This document shows positions 24,934-36,129 of a stretch of 64,000 nt of DNA, in pieces; position 1 is the first letter of the stretch, and every line of letters starts with the position of its first letter. This DNA is from Sipunculus nudus. Taxonomy: Eukaryota > Annelida > Sipuncula > Golfingiida > Sipunculidae. The translations under genes and the position numbers were made by a program. The stretch lies in NCBI GenBank assembly GCA_026874595.1, contig CM049317.1:70827618-70891617 (forward strand), read 5' to 3'. The notes below the pieces were generated by a model. That model searched no databases. It was given only the letters and a program-made list of their open reading frames with translations, and was not told the DNA's origin.

Positions 24934-25141
24934 GTATATAGTCATCATTTGTTGCAAAAACTTATCGCAGAGTGCACAATGGATGACCTGAGTAGCTCTA
25001 AACGTGCTGTATGAAACTAATTAGTCATGAAATGCCTGAAGAAGACCTAGTTAAGTTCTCTCTTTACAAAATAGAAAAGCTCTGGTCACCCATTGAGCAC
25101 TCTGCCATCAGTTTTTGCAACAAATGATGACTATATACAAC
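24931..25141. mobile_element. 211-bp foldback element, unit 2 copy b
   Basis: Flanked by TA tracts at 24884-24930 and 25145-25213. Ends GTTGTATATAGTCATCATTT and TGATGACTATATACAAC are inverted repeats. Confidence 0.85.
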
Positions 25142-25208
<67 letters not shown>

Positions 25209-25624
25209 ATATATGAGATTCATCCATTTTCCGCGGAGGAAGATTTCAACGCTGACACGATTGAGGAACTAATTTGATTTCAGTAGCACATGGTGTATTA
25301 ATTAACCAAGTAAATTTAATTTGTGAAGCATTTATATTTATTTCCTAGGGCAAGGTCATTAACCACATGATTAGGTATTAAAATGTAACATATACAGATG
25401 TAATATATAGCTGAACAGAAGGTAGTTACAAATTAGCCTTCAAAATAAGCTTACTATCCAGTTGTTAATGCAGACCTTGTCAATACTCATACTTTATCTC
25501 TGGCACAGTCTGAATATTGCAACTAGGTAAGGAGTAACTTGCTTTGTGTGCCTTCAGTAGCGTATTTATTTAAAAAAATAACAAGATCATTCATTGACCT
25601 CTTTATGGTTTTTGAAATTTATAT

Positions 25625-25660
<36 letters not shown>

Positions 25661-25661
25661 T

Positions 25662-25872
25662 GTTGTATATAGTCATAATTTGTTGCAATAACTTATCGCA
25701 GAGTGCACAATGGGTGGCCTGAGTAGCTCTAAACGTGCTGTATGAAACTAATTAGTCATGAAATGCCTGGAGAAGACCTTGTTTAGTTCTTTCTTTACAA
25801 AATAGAAATGCTCTGGTCACCCATTGAGCACTCTGCCTTCAGTTTTTGCAACAAATGATGACTATATACAAC
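25662..25872. mobile_element. 211-bp foldback element, unit 2 copy c
   Basis: As the other copies. The TA tract on its right (25877-25946) is interrupted by the palindromic insertion at 25945-26172. Confidence 0.85.
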
Positions 25873-25947
<75 letters not shown>

Positions 25948-25971
25948 CTCTGAAGAAAAACAACACTGTTA

Positions 25972-26019
25972 ATTCACAACAGACTGTTTCACGGGATGCG
26001 ACCCGATCATCAGGTGAAT
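25972..26019 (-). ncRNA. Hammerhead ribozyme-like motif, minus strand
   Basis: Exact mirror of the motif at 26036-26083, because the two arms are perfect inverted repeats. Read on the minus strand it has the same CTGATGA core, stem II, GAAA and short stem III, with the same mismatch at the base of stem II. Confidence 0.55.
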
Positions 26020-26035
26020 GTGTGATTCTAACCAC

Positions 26036-26083
26036 ATTCACCTGATGATCGGGTCGCATCCCGTGAAACAGTCTGTTGTGAAT
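26036..26083 (+). ncRNA. Hammerhead ribozyme-like motif, plus strand
   Basis: By hand folding, stem I is ATTCAC (26036-26041) with GTGAAT (26078-26083). The core CTGATGA is at 26042-26048. Stem II is CGGG (26050-26053) with CCCG (26060-26063) and a six-base loop. GAA at 26065-26067 is followed by a three-base-pair stem III, ACA (26068-26070) with TGT (26074-26076), around loop GTC. The predicted cleavage is after T26077. This is the minimal type I layout with a very short stem III known from Penelope-like elements. One weak point: the pair next to the core in stem II (T49/T64 of 26049/26064) is a mismatch, where G-C is usual. Activity is untested. Confidence 0.55.
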
Positions 26084-27289
26084 TAACAGTGTTGTTTTTC
26101 TTCAGAGTTATACCGCTCTGGCCTAGCTTGTAGGCCATAGAGCACTTTACATCGGAGGGTAACACTACCTTCTATATATATATATATATATATTTGATAC
26201 ATCCATTTTGCACGGAGGAAGATTACAACCCTGACACGATTGAGGAACTAATTTGATTTCAGTAGCACATGGTGTATTAATTAACCAAGTAAATTTAATT
26301 TGTGAAGTATTTATATTTATTTCCTAGGGCAAGGTCATTAACCACATGATTAGGTAATAAAATGTAACATATACAGATGTAATATATAACTGAACAGATG
26401 GTAGTTACATATTAGCCTTCAGAATAAGCTTACTATCAAGTTGTTAATGCAAGCCTTGCCAATACTCATAATTTACCTCTGGCACAGTCTGAATATTGCA
26501 ACTAGGTAAGAAGTTACTTGTTTTGTGTGCCTTCAGTAGCGTATTTATTTAAAAAAAAAAACAAGATTTCTGAAATGTATCTACAATTTTCAGAAACATT
26601 TTGTATTAGTTATAATATCAGCAAATTTCAAGGACTCTGAATTTCTTTGTTTATCATAAAGGTAGTATTTATAGAGATTCTGTGTATCATAATATAACAA
26701 CAATTTAAAATATCCTCATTAAAACAAAAAAAATTGACATTCAAGACGTACAGACGTAACATTTGTGAAAACATTTACAAGCGTTTTTGAGCAAAGAGCG
26801 TTTGTGCTCACGATGTGATTCGCTACGTTGGTGTTCCACATTCATGTCTTGAAAGGCAAAACCTTGGCTCTCTATTTTAATATGTTTGAATTAATATGGT
26901 ATGTAGTTTGATCCAAAGATCTGACAAATGGCTTTGATATCTATATATTTTTGAAGATTGTGTTATTTCTAGCTTTATATGAAAACTAGCATTTTTGGCT
27001 CATTTTTAGCAGCATGGAAAAACTCTTGGATTTATTTATGAATTTATTCATCTATAAAATTTTATAAATTTTTGGTAGGTTAAATTTGAATGGAACATAA
27101 TTTCCTACTTTTCAGTTAAACATAAACAAAAATCAGAAAATATATTACCGAGTAAAATGTTCCAAAAATTAAGCGCGTGTAATTACGGAGAAATTACGGA
27201 GCAATATTCTATATAATGACAAACAATGACATGTGTTATTTATAATATGTTCAACGAAAATTGACCTTACTTCCGTTATTTAGTCCGCT

Positions 27290-27552
27290 GGTTTAAAATG
27301 CAAGGTTTCACATATGACAGATAGGAAACACTTTGAGCCAAGAGTGTTCACACAGCTTAAAATGTTGGAACGCCCCAGGCACTATAATCCGTGTTCCAGC
27401 TGACACGTGGCTACTAACCCTGCTTGAATAGTGATCACATGCAAAAGCGATGTCCACAAAGTATTTATACTGCAGTCACTCTTATATCTGTCTTGTTGAA
27501 GACACACGCGATAAGCATAGGTTTAAACCAGGGAAAGGGCTATTTTAATGCA
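27290..27552 (+). promoter_or_regulatory. Conserved promoter and exon 1 region of gene copy 2
   Basis: TATTTATA at 27462-27469, then a probable start site and a conserved AACAAG|GTAGAG donor near 27557. Same arrangement as in unit 1, about 1.4 kb upstream of exon A. Confidence 0.45.
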
Positions 27553-28892
27553 ACAAGGTAGAGTACTCACAAGCTTATTCCTACTAATATAAAGTAATAA
27601 TTAAAACCATTATTTAATGTGTAGCACAAATTTAAAACAAAAAGTATATTGTGCAAACTTTTTTTGATTTTATTGCCGTTGATGATGATTCAAGGTGTAA
27701 TGCATCTAGAAAATAACCTATGGAATATCAAAATACCTTAACTTAATTGTTTTCAAAATGCATAGGCTGACCACATTTCAGTAGTGGCTTATCACGTATC
27801 ATTTTGAGTATCTGTACCACAAACCCCATCTCTGCATCATTCAGTTACTGCTGGTCCTCATTTCGCCCACGTGAATCATTTGTACAGTATGATCGAATTC
27901 CACTACACCATCCCTGCAATATTTCATCATATGCTATACATCTATGTTTACCGAACATAGGTGACATCAGTAACACATGGCTCAACCAGTACACGTAACG
28001 CTGCAATTTGACCACACTGTCAAATTCTATAATGACCCTTTTTTAGGTCTCATATAAGAGTAGGTGGTGGTTTTAAAGTGTAATAATGTTATACCAACTT
28101 ACTAGCAACACCGTCCTTCATATACTTCATATGGCACTGAAGATATAAACCAAATGGGTTGTTAACTAGATAGAGTTGGTCAGAAACTTGATTAGAGACT
28201 AAAAAATTACTATAAACAGAAGCACTGCCTCAACGTACCGAGCTCAACCCAACCTTTGGCCAGAGGATCAGTACTCGTGCGTTAGCTTGATATTTTATTC
28301 CTAGTTTCTTCTCTTGCAACAGATAGACAAGTACATAAAAACAAATGGACAGTATGCGTCGATTGTAAATAAAATCATTATGACTTTTCAGATAGAGTAA
28401 TATTTGTTTTAATTGCGAGACATTTGGTCAAACATGAAACCCATAATAATTAAGAACAATGTGTTTAACAAGGAAACCAGAAGTAGACACGTCCTAGAAG
28501 CATTATAATACAGTTTGTCTAAACCCATATATACATTACTGATACGCCGATTTTTAACTGTTAAGGTATCAGAAACAGTGTAATCAAATCAGTTCTTTTT
28601 TTAAGTGAATAAACATATTGGTCCACAAATTCAAATGTGAAAATCTCATTGAAATAGAAATATTTTTTTTTCTGTATACCCTATTACAACTCTAATTAAC
28701 TGGTTCTTTGGTGTTATTAAGCGGAATTTAAAAAATTATTCAAAATTACTTTGAATAAGAAACAAAATAGCGTTCAATTTGTTTGGTAATTGGCTCATCT
28801 TTATTGTGTTAAATTACCTCGGCCATGTCAACTATCTGCAGAACCTTTACTATTACCAAATACAGGTTGTGTTGGAAACGCTCGGACCACCA

Positions 28893-30662
28893 ATGATGTT
28901 GATCAAGGCGATTATTCTAATACTTCTGGCTATGCCAATGCCAATGAGGTGTGATAAATCCAAGGACAAGATTGGACATTCAATTGGTAAACATGTTTTA
29001 ATAATTTGGAATTAATTTTGTTTTTTGTGCTTTTACCATAGTCCTTTTATCTTGTTCTTGAGTTCACTTTAGTCTTGGTTATGAAGTAATTCATCACTGG
29101 ATATTAATGCCCTCCATATATTTCGATTCCCCATCTTTTGTCAAAGTCCACCCTTTTCTTCCCTTAGAGACACTACTTGGCAAATAATCCATCCTTTTAT
29201 ACAATAAAACCATCCGGGTCCATCTTTTCTATCAGAAGTTGTCACGTAAAATACTGACATGACTAGCTAGAATAGACTTCTTTGAGGTTCCAAGGAATCT
29301 GGTGCGTGATACTGTCAAATGCAACTAACCTCTTGGCAAATAATTTCTCCCTTTATACAAAAAAAATCCGGGTCTATTTGTTTCATAGCTAACAAAAAAA
29401 TAAGATGATCAGCTCAGGGTCTTATTACCTGGTGCTTCTTATTTCTCTCTATCATCTAGATAACTCTGAAACACAAACATTTGTGGTGGGAATTTTCTGA
29501 CAATATTTGAAAATGATATGTCTATAACAGTGATTAGTCAAAGAGTAATACAGACTTTCACTGACGTATGTCTATATGCCGTGGCCCGACATCAGCAGTT
29601 GGCACTTTGCCAGTGGGATAAGGGTATAGTCTTAATACACAGGTCATGCAATTATATTTTACCAAACATTTCAACTCTGTCTTAGTCAACATTAGTGAAT
29701 AGTGAATGGAATCAAGATATCAGTGATAATTATAAGCTTTCACTCGAGTCGTGTTTTATGTTTCATATTCATGATATTAACACATAACGTCTCTATACAC
29801 ATGAACATTATTTTTTTTAATTACGTTTTCAAATAAAAATGATTTGGCATTATATTATTCGACTAAGCTTTTACTTGATATTATAGCGAGACAACCAAAT
29901 AACCTTTAGCAATGCAAGCACTTATAATAATAATTTTGTATCGATTCTGCATTTATAGAAGAAAATATAAAACGAAAGATTCAAGAAATGGACAAGGAGT
30001 TCTCTGAACACTACAATGCCCACAATGTTGAATGGCTTGTTCAAAACTATCACATTTCTGATGCTTTCTTTATGCCACCAGGATGGACGCTTGTCACAGA
30101 TAAAGGTAAAATATCTTGAGATAGCTCTGGCTTATAATTTTTATTGCGCTGGATACGTGAGCAAAAGAAAAGCCATGATCGGTTCTATCATATAAAATGT
30201 TTATTTTCATATTTAATATTTATGTTCCTTATTTATTCCATCATTATTTCTCGAGCAGAAGGAAGACGTGCATACTTAAGAAATTATGAAAAGGAAGGCT
30301 TTACAGGTTTTGTATCCGGCACAGGTCATATTGAAGTTTACAGAGATCTTGCTGTGAAGATATTTCATTTTACAGCTACAGGCAATGGCGCCATAATGGA
30401 GCGGTGCAAGTAATTAAAAAATTGACTTGTTCATTCTTTCATCTTAATTTTTTCACTGTCATTTGTAAACAAGAAAATTATATTTTCTTTAGTTTCTCTC
30501 TTTGCCTTATAGTAATTGATAAACGCAAAAAAAGTAACCAGAAAACGTTACATAATATAAGGTTACGTCATGTTTCTTTTAAGGGACATATGTATCTGGG
30601 TGAGCGACGGAGGATCAGATGGACGTTGGAAAGTGGCATATGATTTGTGGAATGCCTCCTAA
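28893..30662 (+). CDS. Secreted SnoaL-like / DUF4440 domain protein, copy 2
   Basis: Exons 28893-28986, 29959-30105, 30259-30409 and 30584-30662, every boundary exactly 13019 bases from copy 1. The 156-residue product is identical to copy 1: a signal peptide at 1-20, FFMPPGW at 68-74, GTGHIEVY at 101-108, ERCK at 128-131 and DGRWKVAYDLW at 143-153. The only coding difference I find is one silent AAT/AAC change at Asn 61. The introns differ by only a handful of bases. The copy is therefore a very recent duplicate or has been homogenised with copy 1. Function as for copy 1: a predicted secreted NTF2-fold protein with unknown ligand. Confidence 0.82.
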
Positions 30663-30887
30663 ATCTTGCGGGGGCACCGTTAACGATTGCAGTTAAACAA
30701 CAAATGATTAAGTTCAATCAGTTCAAAAGGAGTTAAACACCAAACGATTTAATCTGATTAGTTCAAACCGATGCTATCTTCAATGTATAATCCAACTATT
30801 ATCCAAATCATATATCCAGAGATATATGGTTCTCTGTAATTTCATTTTAAAACTGAAATAAAAATCAGTCTTTAAAAAACTCATGAA

Positions 30888-32083
30888 CACATGCAAAAGC
30901 GATGTCCACAAAGTATTTATACTGCAGTCACTCTTATATCTGTCTTGTTGAAGACACACGCGATAAGCATAGGTTTAAACCAGGGAAAGGGCTATTTTAA
31001 TGCAACAAGGTAGAGTACTCACAAGCTTATTCCTACTAATATAAAGTAATAATTAAAACCATTATTTAATGTGTAGCACAAATTTAAAACAAAAAGTATA
31101 TTGTGCAAACTTTTTTTGATTTTATTGCCGTTGATGATGATTCAAGGTGTAATGCATCTAGAAAATAACCTATGGAATATCAAAATACCTTAACTTAATT
31201 GTTTTCAAAATGCATAGGCTGACCACATTTCAGTAGTGGCTTATCACGTATCATTTTGAGTATCTGTACCACAAACCCCATCTCTGCATCATTCAGTTAC
31301 TGCTGGTCCTCATTTCGCCCACGTGAATCATTTGTACAGTATGATCGAATTCCACTACACCATCCCTGCAATATTTCATCATATGCTATACATCTATGTT
31401 TACCGAACATAGGTGACATCAGTAACACATGGCTCAACCAGTACACGTAACGCTGCAATTTGACCACACTGTCAAATTCTATAATGACCCTTTTTTAGGT
31501 CTCATATAAGAGTAGGTGGTGGTTTTAAAGTGTAATAATGTTATACCAACTTACTAGCAACACCGTCCTTCATATACTTCATATGGCACTGAAGATATAA
31601 ACCAAATGGGTTGTTAACTAGATAGAGTTGGTCAGAAACTTGATTAGAGACTAAAAAATTAATATAAACAGAAGCACTGCCTCAACGTACCGAGCTCAAC
31701 CCAACCTTTGGCCAGAGGATCAGTACTCGTGCGTTAGCTTGATATTTTATTCCTAGTTTCTTCTCTTGCAACAGATAGACAAGTACATAAAAACAAATGG
31801 ACAGTATGCGTCGATTGTAAATAAAATCATTATGGGAATCATTTGTGGAATGCCTCCTAAATCTTGCGGGGGCACCGTTAACGATTGCAGTTAAACAACA
31901 AATGATTAAGTTCAATCAGTTCAAAAGGAGTTAAACACCAAACGATTTAATCTGATTAGTTCAAACCGATGCTATCTTCAATGTATAATCCAACTATTAT
32001 CCAAATCATATATCCAGAGATATATGGTTCTCTGTAATTTCATTTTAAAACTGAAATAAAAATCAGTCTTTAAAAAACTCATG
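30888..32083 (+). repeat. Nested duplication with internal deletion, unit 2
   Basis: 30888-31834 copies 27436-28382 (offset 3452), and 31841-32083 copies 30643 onward (offset 1198). Six bases, GGAATC, join them. The simplest history is a tandem duplication of 27436-30887 followed by a deletion of about 2.26 kb that removed all complete coding exons. It leaves a second TATTTATA element (30914-30921) with no gene behind it. Confidence 0.85.
31841..31865 (+). pseudogene. Remnant of exon D (last codons and stop)
   Basis: TTTGTGGAATGCCTCCTAA repeats the final LWNAS and stop codon of gene copy 2, left by the deletion inside the nested duplication. Confidence 0.75.
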
Positions 32084-32783
32084 AAACTGAACTCTTTTTA
32101 CATCCTGTTTTACGCCTTTTCTGTTACGATTAACACATTTATCTGTATACGCTATCAGCAAGTACAATATTTTGTTGTTTTTTCTTAACGTTTCTAGTAT
32201 ATTTGTTATCTCTTGCGCATCAATTCAAGGTAAAGTTAGTTAAATTGATCACGAAATTCATAAAAAAAATCCCAAGTTTATCCGTTAATCAAACTTTCAT
32301 TGAAGACAAAGATACCGGAAAAGACCATTAGCGTACTAGTTAAATACCATTCATGGAGTCTTGGAAATATTGATCACTGATGAATGTCTGATGAAACATG
32401 TATGTTTTACGACACCAAAAGTGAGATGAAGATGAAAGACTTCAGGTTTTCTCAAAATATTTGTGATAAAACATAAAGCATATTGTTAATATCATCATAA
32501 TATATGTTAATATCGAGTCAAGTGTGGTGCTGCTAGTTTGTAATAAGAGATACAAAATAACCAAAACGGCTGTCTACACTGTGAATTCAATGGGGAAACG
32601 GGTACAGGATTTATTTCTCACATTTTATTCATTTCATAAATAATTAGAAAAGTGATTAGAGAGTGCAGACCTCCAAAAATAACCCCAATATGGCATTTGT
32701 CATAAAAGCCGTTTCTTCCGTTAAATATTCCTGGTTTCAGAATGCTATCCTTATCAAAATTCATTAATTTTGTATCCTTGCTA

Positions 32784-32918
32784 TCATTGCCGAGCTATCG
32801 TGATGATTTCATCAAAATCCTTTGATAACCTCTTTTGTTATGTTGCTAATAGACAAACAAACATATGAACGCCGGAAAAAAAATTACCCCTGCCGCTTGG
32901 CAGAGGTAATAAACAGGT
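32784..32918. repeat. Dispersed GAGGTAATAA repeat, unit 2
   Basis: Nearly identical to 18556-18688. Confidence 0.6.
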
Positions 32919-32942
32919 TAAGTCGAATATATTTACATACTA

Positions 32943-33186
32943 ATGCCCGGCATACACGCTTCGGCGTGACTCAACTCCACTGTTGTTAGTAGCTGACTGC
33001 TTCTGAACGACCCGACTCAACTGGACACGATTTTTTTTCTGAAACTGCCGGAAACTGATATCGACTGGTGCCGACTCTGGTTGAGTCGCGTCGTTTTGAC
33101 GCATACATGTTGCGGCTCGACTCATCTCACCTCACCTGTACAGTTTTTGACCTGTTGAGTTGAGTCGGGTCGCAACATTAATGCCG
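32943..33186. mobile_element. ACTCAAC foldback element, short form, unit 2
   Basis: Nearly identical to 18712-18956. Confidence 0.5.
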
Positions 33187-33924
33187 TTACTTCTGAAGAA
33201 ACTGACATAAGAAAAGCCCTCGAAACCTATACAAAGATGTGAGAATCTGAACGAAACAGTGCTGTTTTACTTTTGAACATCTGACAGTACATGCTACGTC
33301 TGCACGTGAAAAGGCTACTCATAAGGGGAGAGATATTTGAGTACTGTTTTTTTCATGAAACACGTAGAAGTCCATTTGCTATGATATAACAAGAAATACT
33401 GTTGTCCAAGTAATGGAGTATGAGTTAAATAAATGAGAAAAGGAGATTTACATACAAATATATATCATTGATTCTTGAATATCAATATTATCATGCACCA
33501 CAAATCCTTAAAAATATAAAGTCATAACTTGATAACCACTACTACAAGTTATCAGGACATTAAAAAATAATGTGTTCCCATGTGAAGTTAACATTTATGT
33601 TGTTTGACTAAAATTATGAATTGTCCGTTTACTTATATGTATGTATGGGCTTAACTATATATTTAATAACTGGCTGTATCAAAAAGTTACGTACATTGAC
33701 CAAAGCGGCTTTTTTTGCATTTTCTGTCTCCATACATAAAAGATGTGACCATATTTCTAGAATATTTTAGTTGAAAGATTATGTTTACAAAACAGATGAA
33801 TGAATATTATAATAACTGTATATACTCACTAAGAAAATAATTAAATTAATAGTGTATTGATACTTGCATTTGAAAGATGTCACTCGTCCACCAAATGCTG
33901 ACATTAATATTTACGGGTACGACG

Positions 33925-34603
33925 TAATATTTATGTCTTTCATATTTTCTATTGCAAAAGCATTTCCGAATATATAATCCAGGCGTCGAGCTATAAAAGG
34001 CTGCAATTTAGACCAAGTGTATTCCTTGATACTGTGATGGGAGATCCGCCATAGGTCATGAAGGCCTGCAGTATTCATAAAAGATTTAAATGCCTGAACT
34101 TCCTTATTATTATGTGGGTTTCCTGAAATGATGTCCAGTTTGTTATCTAACACTGTGTTAAAATCTCCCATTACTAGTAAAAAGTCTTCAACACTACCTT
34201 CACATTTTCTGATAACTTTTGAAAGATTCTGTAAAAACGTAATTTTTTCGGTCTTATTACATGGGGCATATACATTGCAAATCCGGTAAAGTTTGTCATG
34301 AAATACAAAAGATATGACTATTACCCTATCCTGACATAACTCCACTTTGATTCCACCTACTAGGGAACTGAAATTTTTACTAATTAATATAGAAACCCCT
34401 CTGCTATGATTTGTACCATGTGCATGATACATTTTACCTTTCCATTCAAGCTCTACCTGCTTTACTATATTTTCATCAAGATAGGTCTCCTGTATACATG
34501 CTACGTGTATTCTGTCCTTGCACAGTTTATTAAAAATAGCTCTACGTCTAGTTTTGTTTCGGATGCCATGACAATTCAGGCTAGCTACCCGTAAATTGTC
34601 CAT
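33925..34603 (-). pseudogene. LINE ORF2 endonuclease domain, truncated before the reverse transcriptase (unit 2)
   Basis: The frame from MDNLRVASLNCHGI gives about 230 residues. It holds the EEP-type endonuclease blocks in order: SLNCHG (metal-binding Asn), IQETYL (catalytic Glu), NVYAPC, MGDFNTVLD, and TWSK...RRLDYIFG. It ends four residues after DINI (SYP then stop) where the LINE meets host sequence. A full ORF2 in this clade would run on through a reverse transcriptase, roughly a thousand residues in all, so this is the N-terminal part only. The endonuclease frame itself is intact. Confidence 0.88.
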
Positions 34604-34701
34604 AAATAGCAAACAGTATTATCCGTAACCGATTGCGTAGTCCGGGGGCATTTCCATGCCTCATCAGCGAGGAACACAGTCCGAGCTAGGGGGCGCTGTC
34701 G

Positions 34702-35739
34702 TCATGAGAAGGCTGTTTGGTCCCGATCCGACACTTGAAGCCTTTTCTGTTCTTGGCTGGTATTCACCGGGGACGTTGATGCTTTTCGTTTGTTCTTTTT
34801 GTTTGTATCTTTTGCTTGACTCAGGAATTTTGTCAATGGAGTTTCGCCGGGGTTGCTAATCCTGGAGAGGGAAGAGGACCTCGGTCTCATTCGGGATGAC
34901 TTAGCGTGGCCTCCGAGCCCTGGTCTTTGCGGTTTTGCATTACCATTGTCGTTAACCGAGTGTACTGCTGGAGTATACATGGCTATATCCCCATTTGCGG
35001 TTTCCCTGGGTCGCTTGCTTTCAAGGGAACATTGAGGATCACCGGATCTGTGACCGTCTTGTCTGCATATTTTGCACCGAATCGGTCTGGTACACTCTGC
35101 CTTACGGTGCCCCTTTTCAAGACAATTATTGCAAGTTACTTCTGCCATTTTGTCGTTCTTTCTTTGTTCTTTGTGGTAAATGGTGGCTTCAAAAAGTCCC
35201 ATCGTGACAGTTTTTGGTAAGGGCTGCTTTGGAATTGTGATATAGACAATACGTCTCCCCGTTTTCCATCTTGTCAGTTTTCCGGCTTCATCTCTGTCAC
35301 ACTCGTATATGACTTTTGATCTTATCACGCATCCCAGGTTAACCAAAGCATTTTCAGTCTCAATATTTGCGTAAGATAACGGTATATTGTCAATGATCAC
35401 TTTTGTTGTATCTTGTTGCTCTTGGCCATTTTCATTTTGCACAATAAACGGATTTTGAGCATGAGGCAAAAGTACTACCCCACGAATCTGAAACCCGTTT
35501 ATAAGCATGTCCGCCCTTGCTTCATCACTTTTTGGATAGATGCGCCACACTCCGCGTATGCGTTGTGCTCCATCTATTGAACCATATCCAGTCACACATT
35601 CAGCAGCTGCACATAGTTCCCTGGTGGATGCATGATTCTCAAGGGCCTGGGGTATATCCTTAACTCTTACGAAGACAGGTTGGACGGATACTGAATTAGT
35701 ATGGTTTCTCTCCGGGGTGGACAATGGAACGGCTGCCAT
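34702..35739 (-). CDS. LINE ORF1 protein with CCHC zinc knuckles (unit 2)
   Basis: 345 residues, 11 longer than in unit 1 because it reads CAA where unit 1 has TAA; the extra tail includes QVSDRDQTAFS. The layout is the same: an RNA-binding-like N-terminal region, then zinc knuckles CNNCLEKGHRKAEC and CKICRQDGHRSGDPQC, then a basic C-terminus. This is probably closer to the original ORF1 length. ORF2 starts about 100 bases further along the minus strand. Confidence 0.88.
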   Translation of the reverse strand: MAAVPLSTPERNHTNSVSVQPVFVRVKDIPQALENHASTRELCAAAECVTGYGSIDGAQRIRGVWRIYPKSDEARADMLINGFQIRGVVLLPHAQNPFIVQNENGQEQQDTTKVIIDNIPLSYANIETENALVNLGCVIRSKVIYECDRDEAGKLTRWKTGRRIVYITIPKQPLPKTVTMGLFEATIYHKEQRKNDKMAEVTCNNCLEKGHRKAECTRPIRCKICRQDGHRSGDPQCSLESKRPRETANGDIAMYTPAVHSVNDNGNAKPQRPGLGGHAKSSRMRPRSSSLSRISNPGETPLTKFLSQAKDTNKKNKRKASTSPVNTSQEQKRLQVSDRDQTAFS

Positions 35740-36037
35740 TGTTGACCACTTTCACGACTTTCAGTCGCAGTAGTTTTTGGGGCCAAAATCAGGTATACAG
35801 ATCACAAAAACCGATCTCACCTTTGTGCACTGGAAGCTCTACTGTCGTAATTTGTCCTCAATATGTACTCAGGAGCTTATCCAGTATATTCACACAATAA
35901 TATCCACTTGTTTGCGGAGCTGATATCTAAAGCGAACGGTCAACGCTGACCGGAACCGGAAGTCTACAGGTTCATTCTAGAACCTCATTAGAGGTCTGAG
36001 AGGAACCCTCCAAGGTTCTTCAAGATTGATTAAGCGG

Positions 36038-36040
<3 letters not shown>

Positions 36041-36126
<86 letters not shown>
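36041..36126. repeat. TA microsatellite at the left edge of unit 3
   Basis: TA repeats of about 85 bases with one CA interruption. Confidence 0.9.

Positions 36127-36129
<3 letters not shown>

Larger units (their letters stand above)
25945..26172. mobile_element. Palindromic insertion with hammerhead-like cores
   Basis: 25945-26022 and 26033-26110 are perfect 78-base inverted repeats around a 10-base loop, followed by about 60 unique bases and more TA repeats. Unit 3 has only TA repeats at the same place (about 40118-40186), so this is an insertion into a TA tract. Each arm has a hammerhead-like motif, described in separate entries. No protein is encoded. A short non-autonomous relative of Penelope-like elements or animal retrozymes is the best guess. 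Confidence 0.7.
24101..26560 (+). repeat. Threefold 735-750 bp sub-repeat, unit 2
   Basis: Three tandem copies start at the landmark TCATTCATTGACCTCTTT near 24103, 24838 and 25587. Each holds TA tracts on both sides of a 211-bp foldback element, then GGAGGAAGATT, GCACATGGTGTATT and CTTCAGTAGCGTATTTA. The third copy is longer because of the insertion at 25945-26172. Unit 3 has the same triplication at 38345-40560; unit 1 and the 44-48 kb partial unit have a single copy. Confidence 0.85.
33925..35975 (-). mobile_element. 3'-truncated L1/Tx1-like LINE, unit 2
   Basis: Same element and junctions as 19704-21745. Its ORF1 and endonuclease frames are less damaged than those in unit 1. The missing reverse transcriptase means it cannot mobilise itself. 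Confidence 0.8.
21755..35985 (+). repeat. Array unit 2
   Basis: Close copy of unit 1. The offset is 13019 bases across the gene and 14231 across the LINE. The difference comes mainly from the nested duplication at 30888-32083 plus a 14-base indel near 32263. It also has the 735-bp sub-repeat in three copies. It contains the intact gene copy 2 and the LINE with the longer ORF2 fragment. Confidence 0.85.

Noticed and set aside
25824-26059. Frames rich in Tyr-Ile repeats on both strands
   Set aside because: Translations of TA microsatellites and of the palindrome, not genes. The same applies to similar frames near 13189, 21746, 24790, 35977 and 39326.
27804-27998. 64-codon frame repeated at 31256 and 41799
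   Set aside because: Lies in the 5' flank/intron of the gene family and is broken in units 1, 4 and the partial unit; a duplication by-product.
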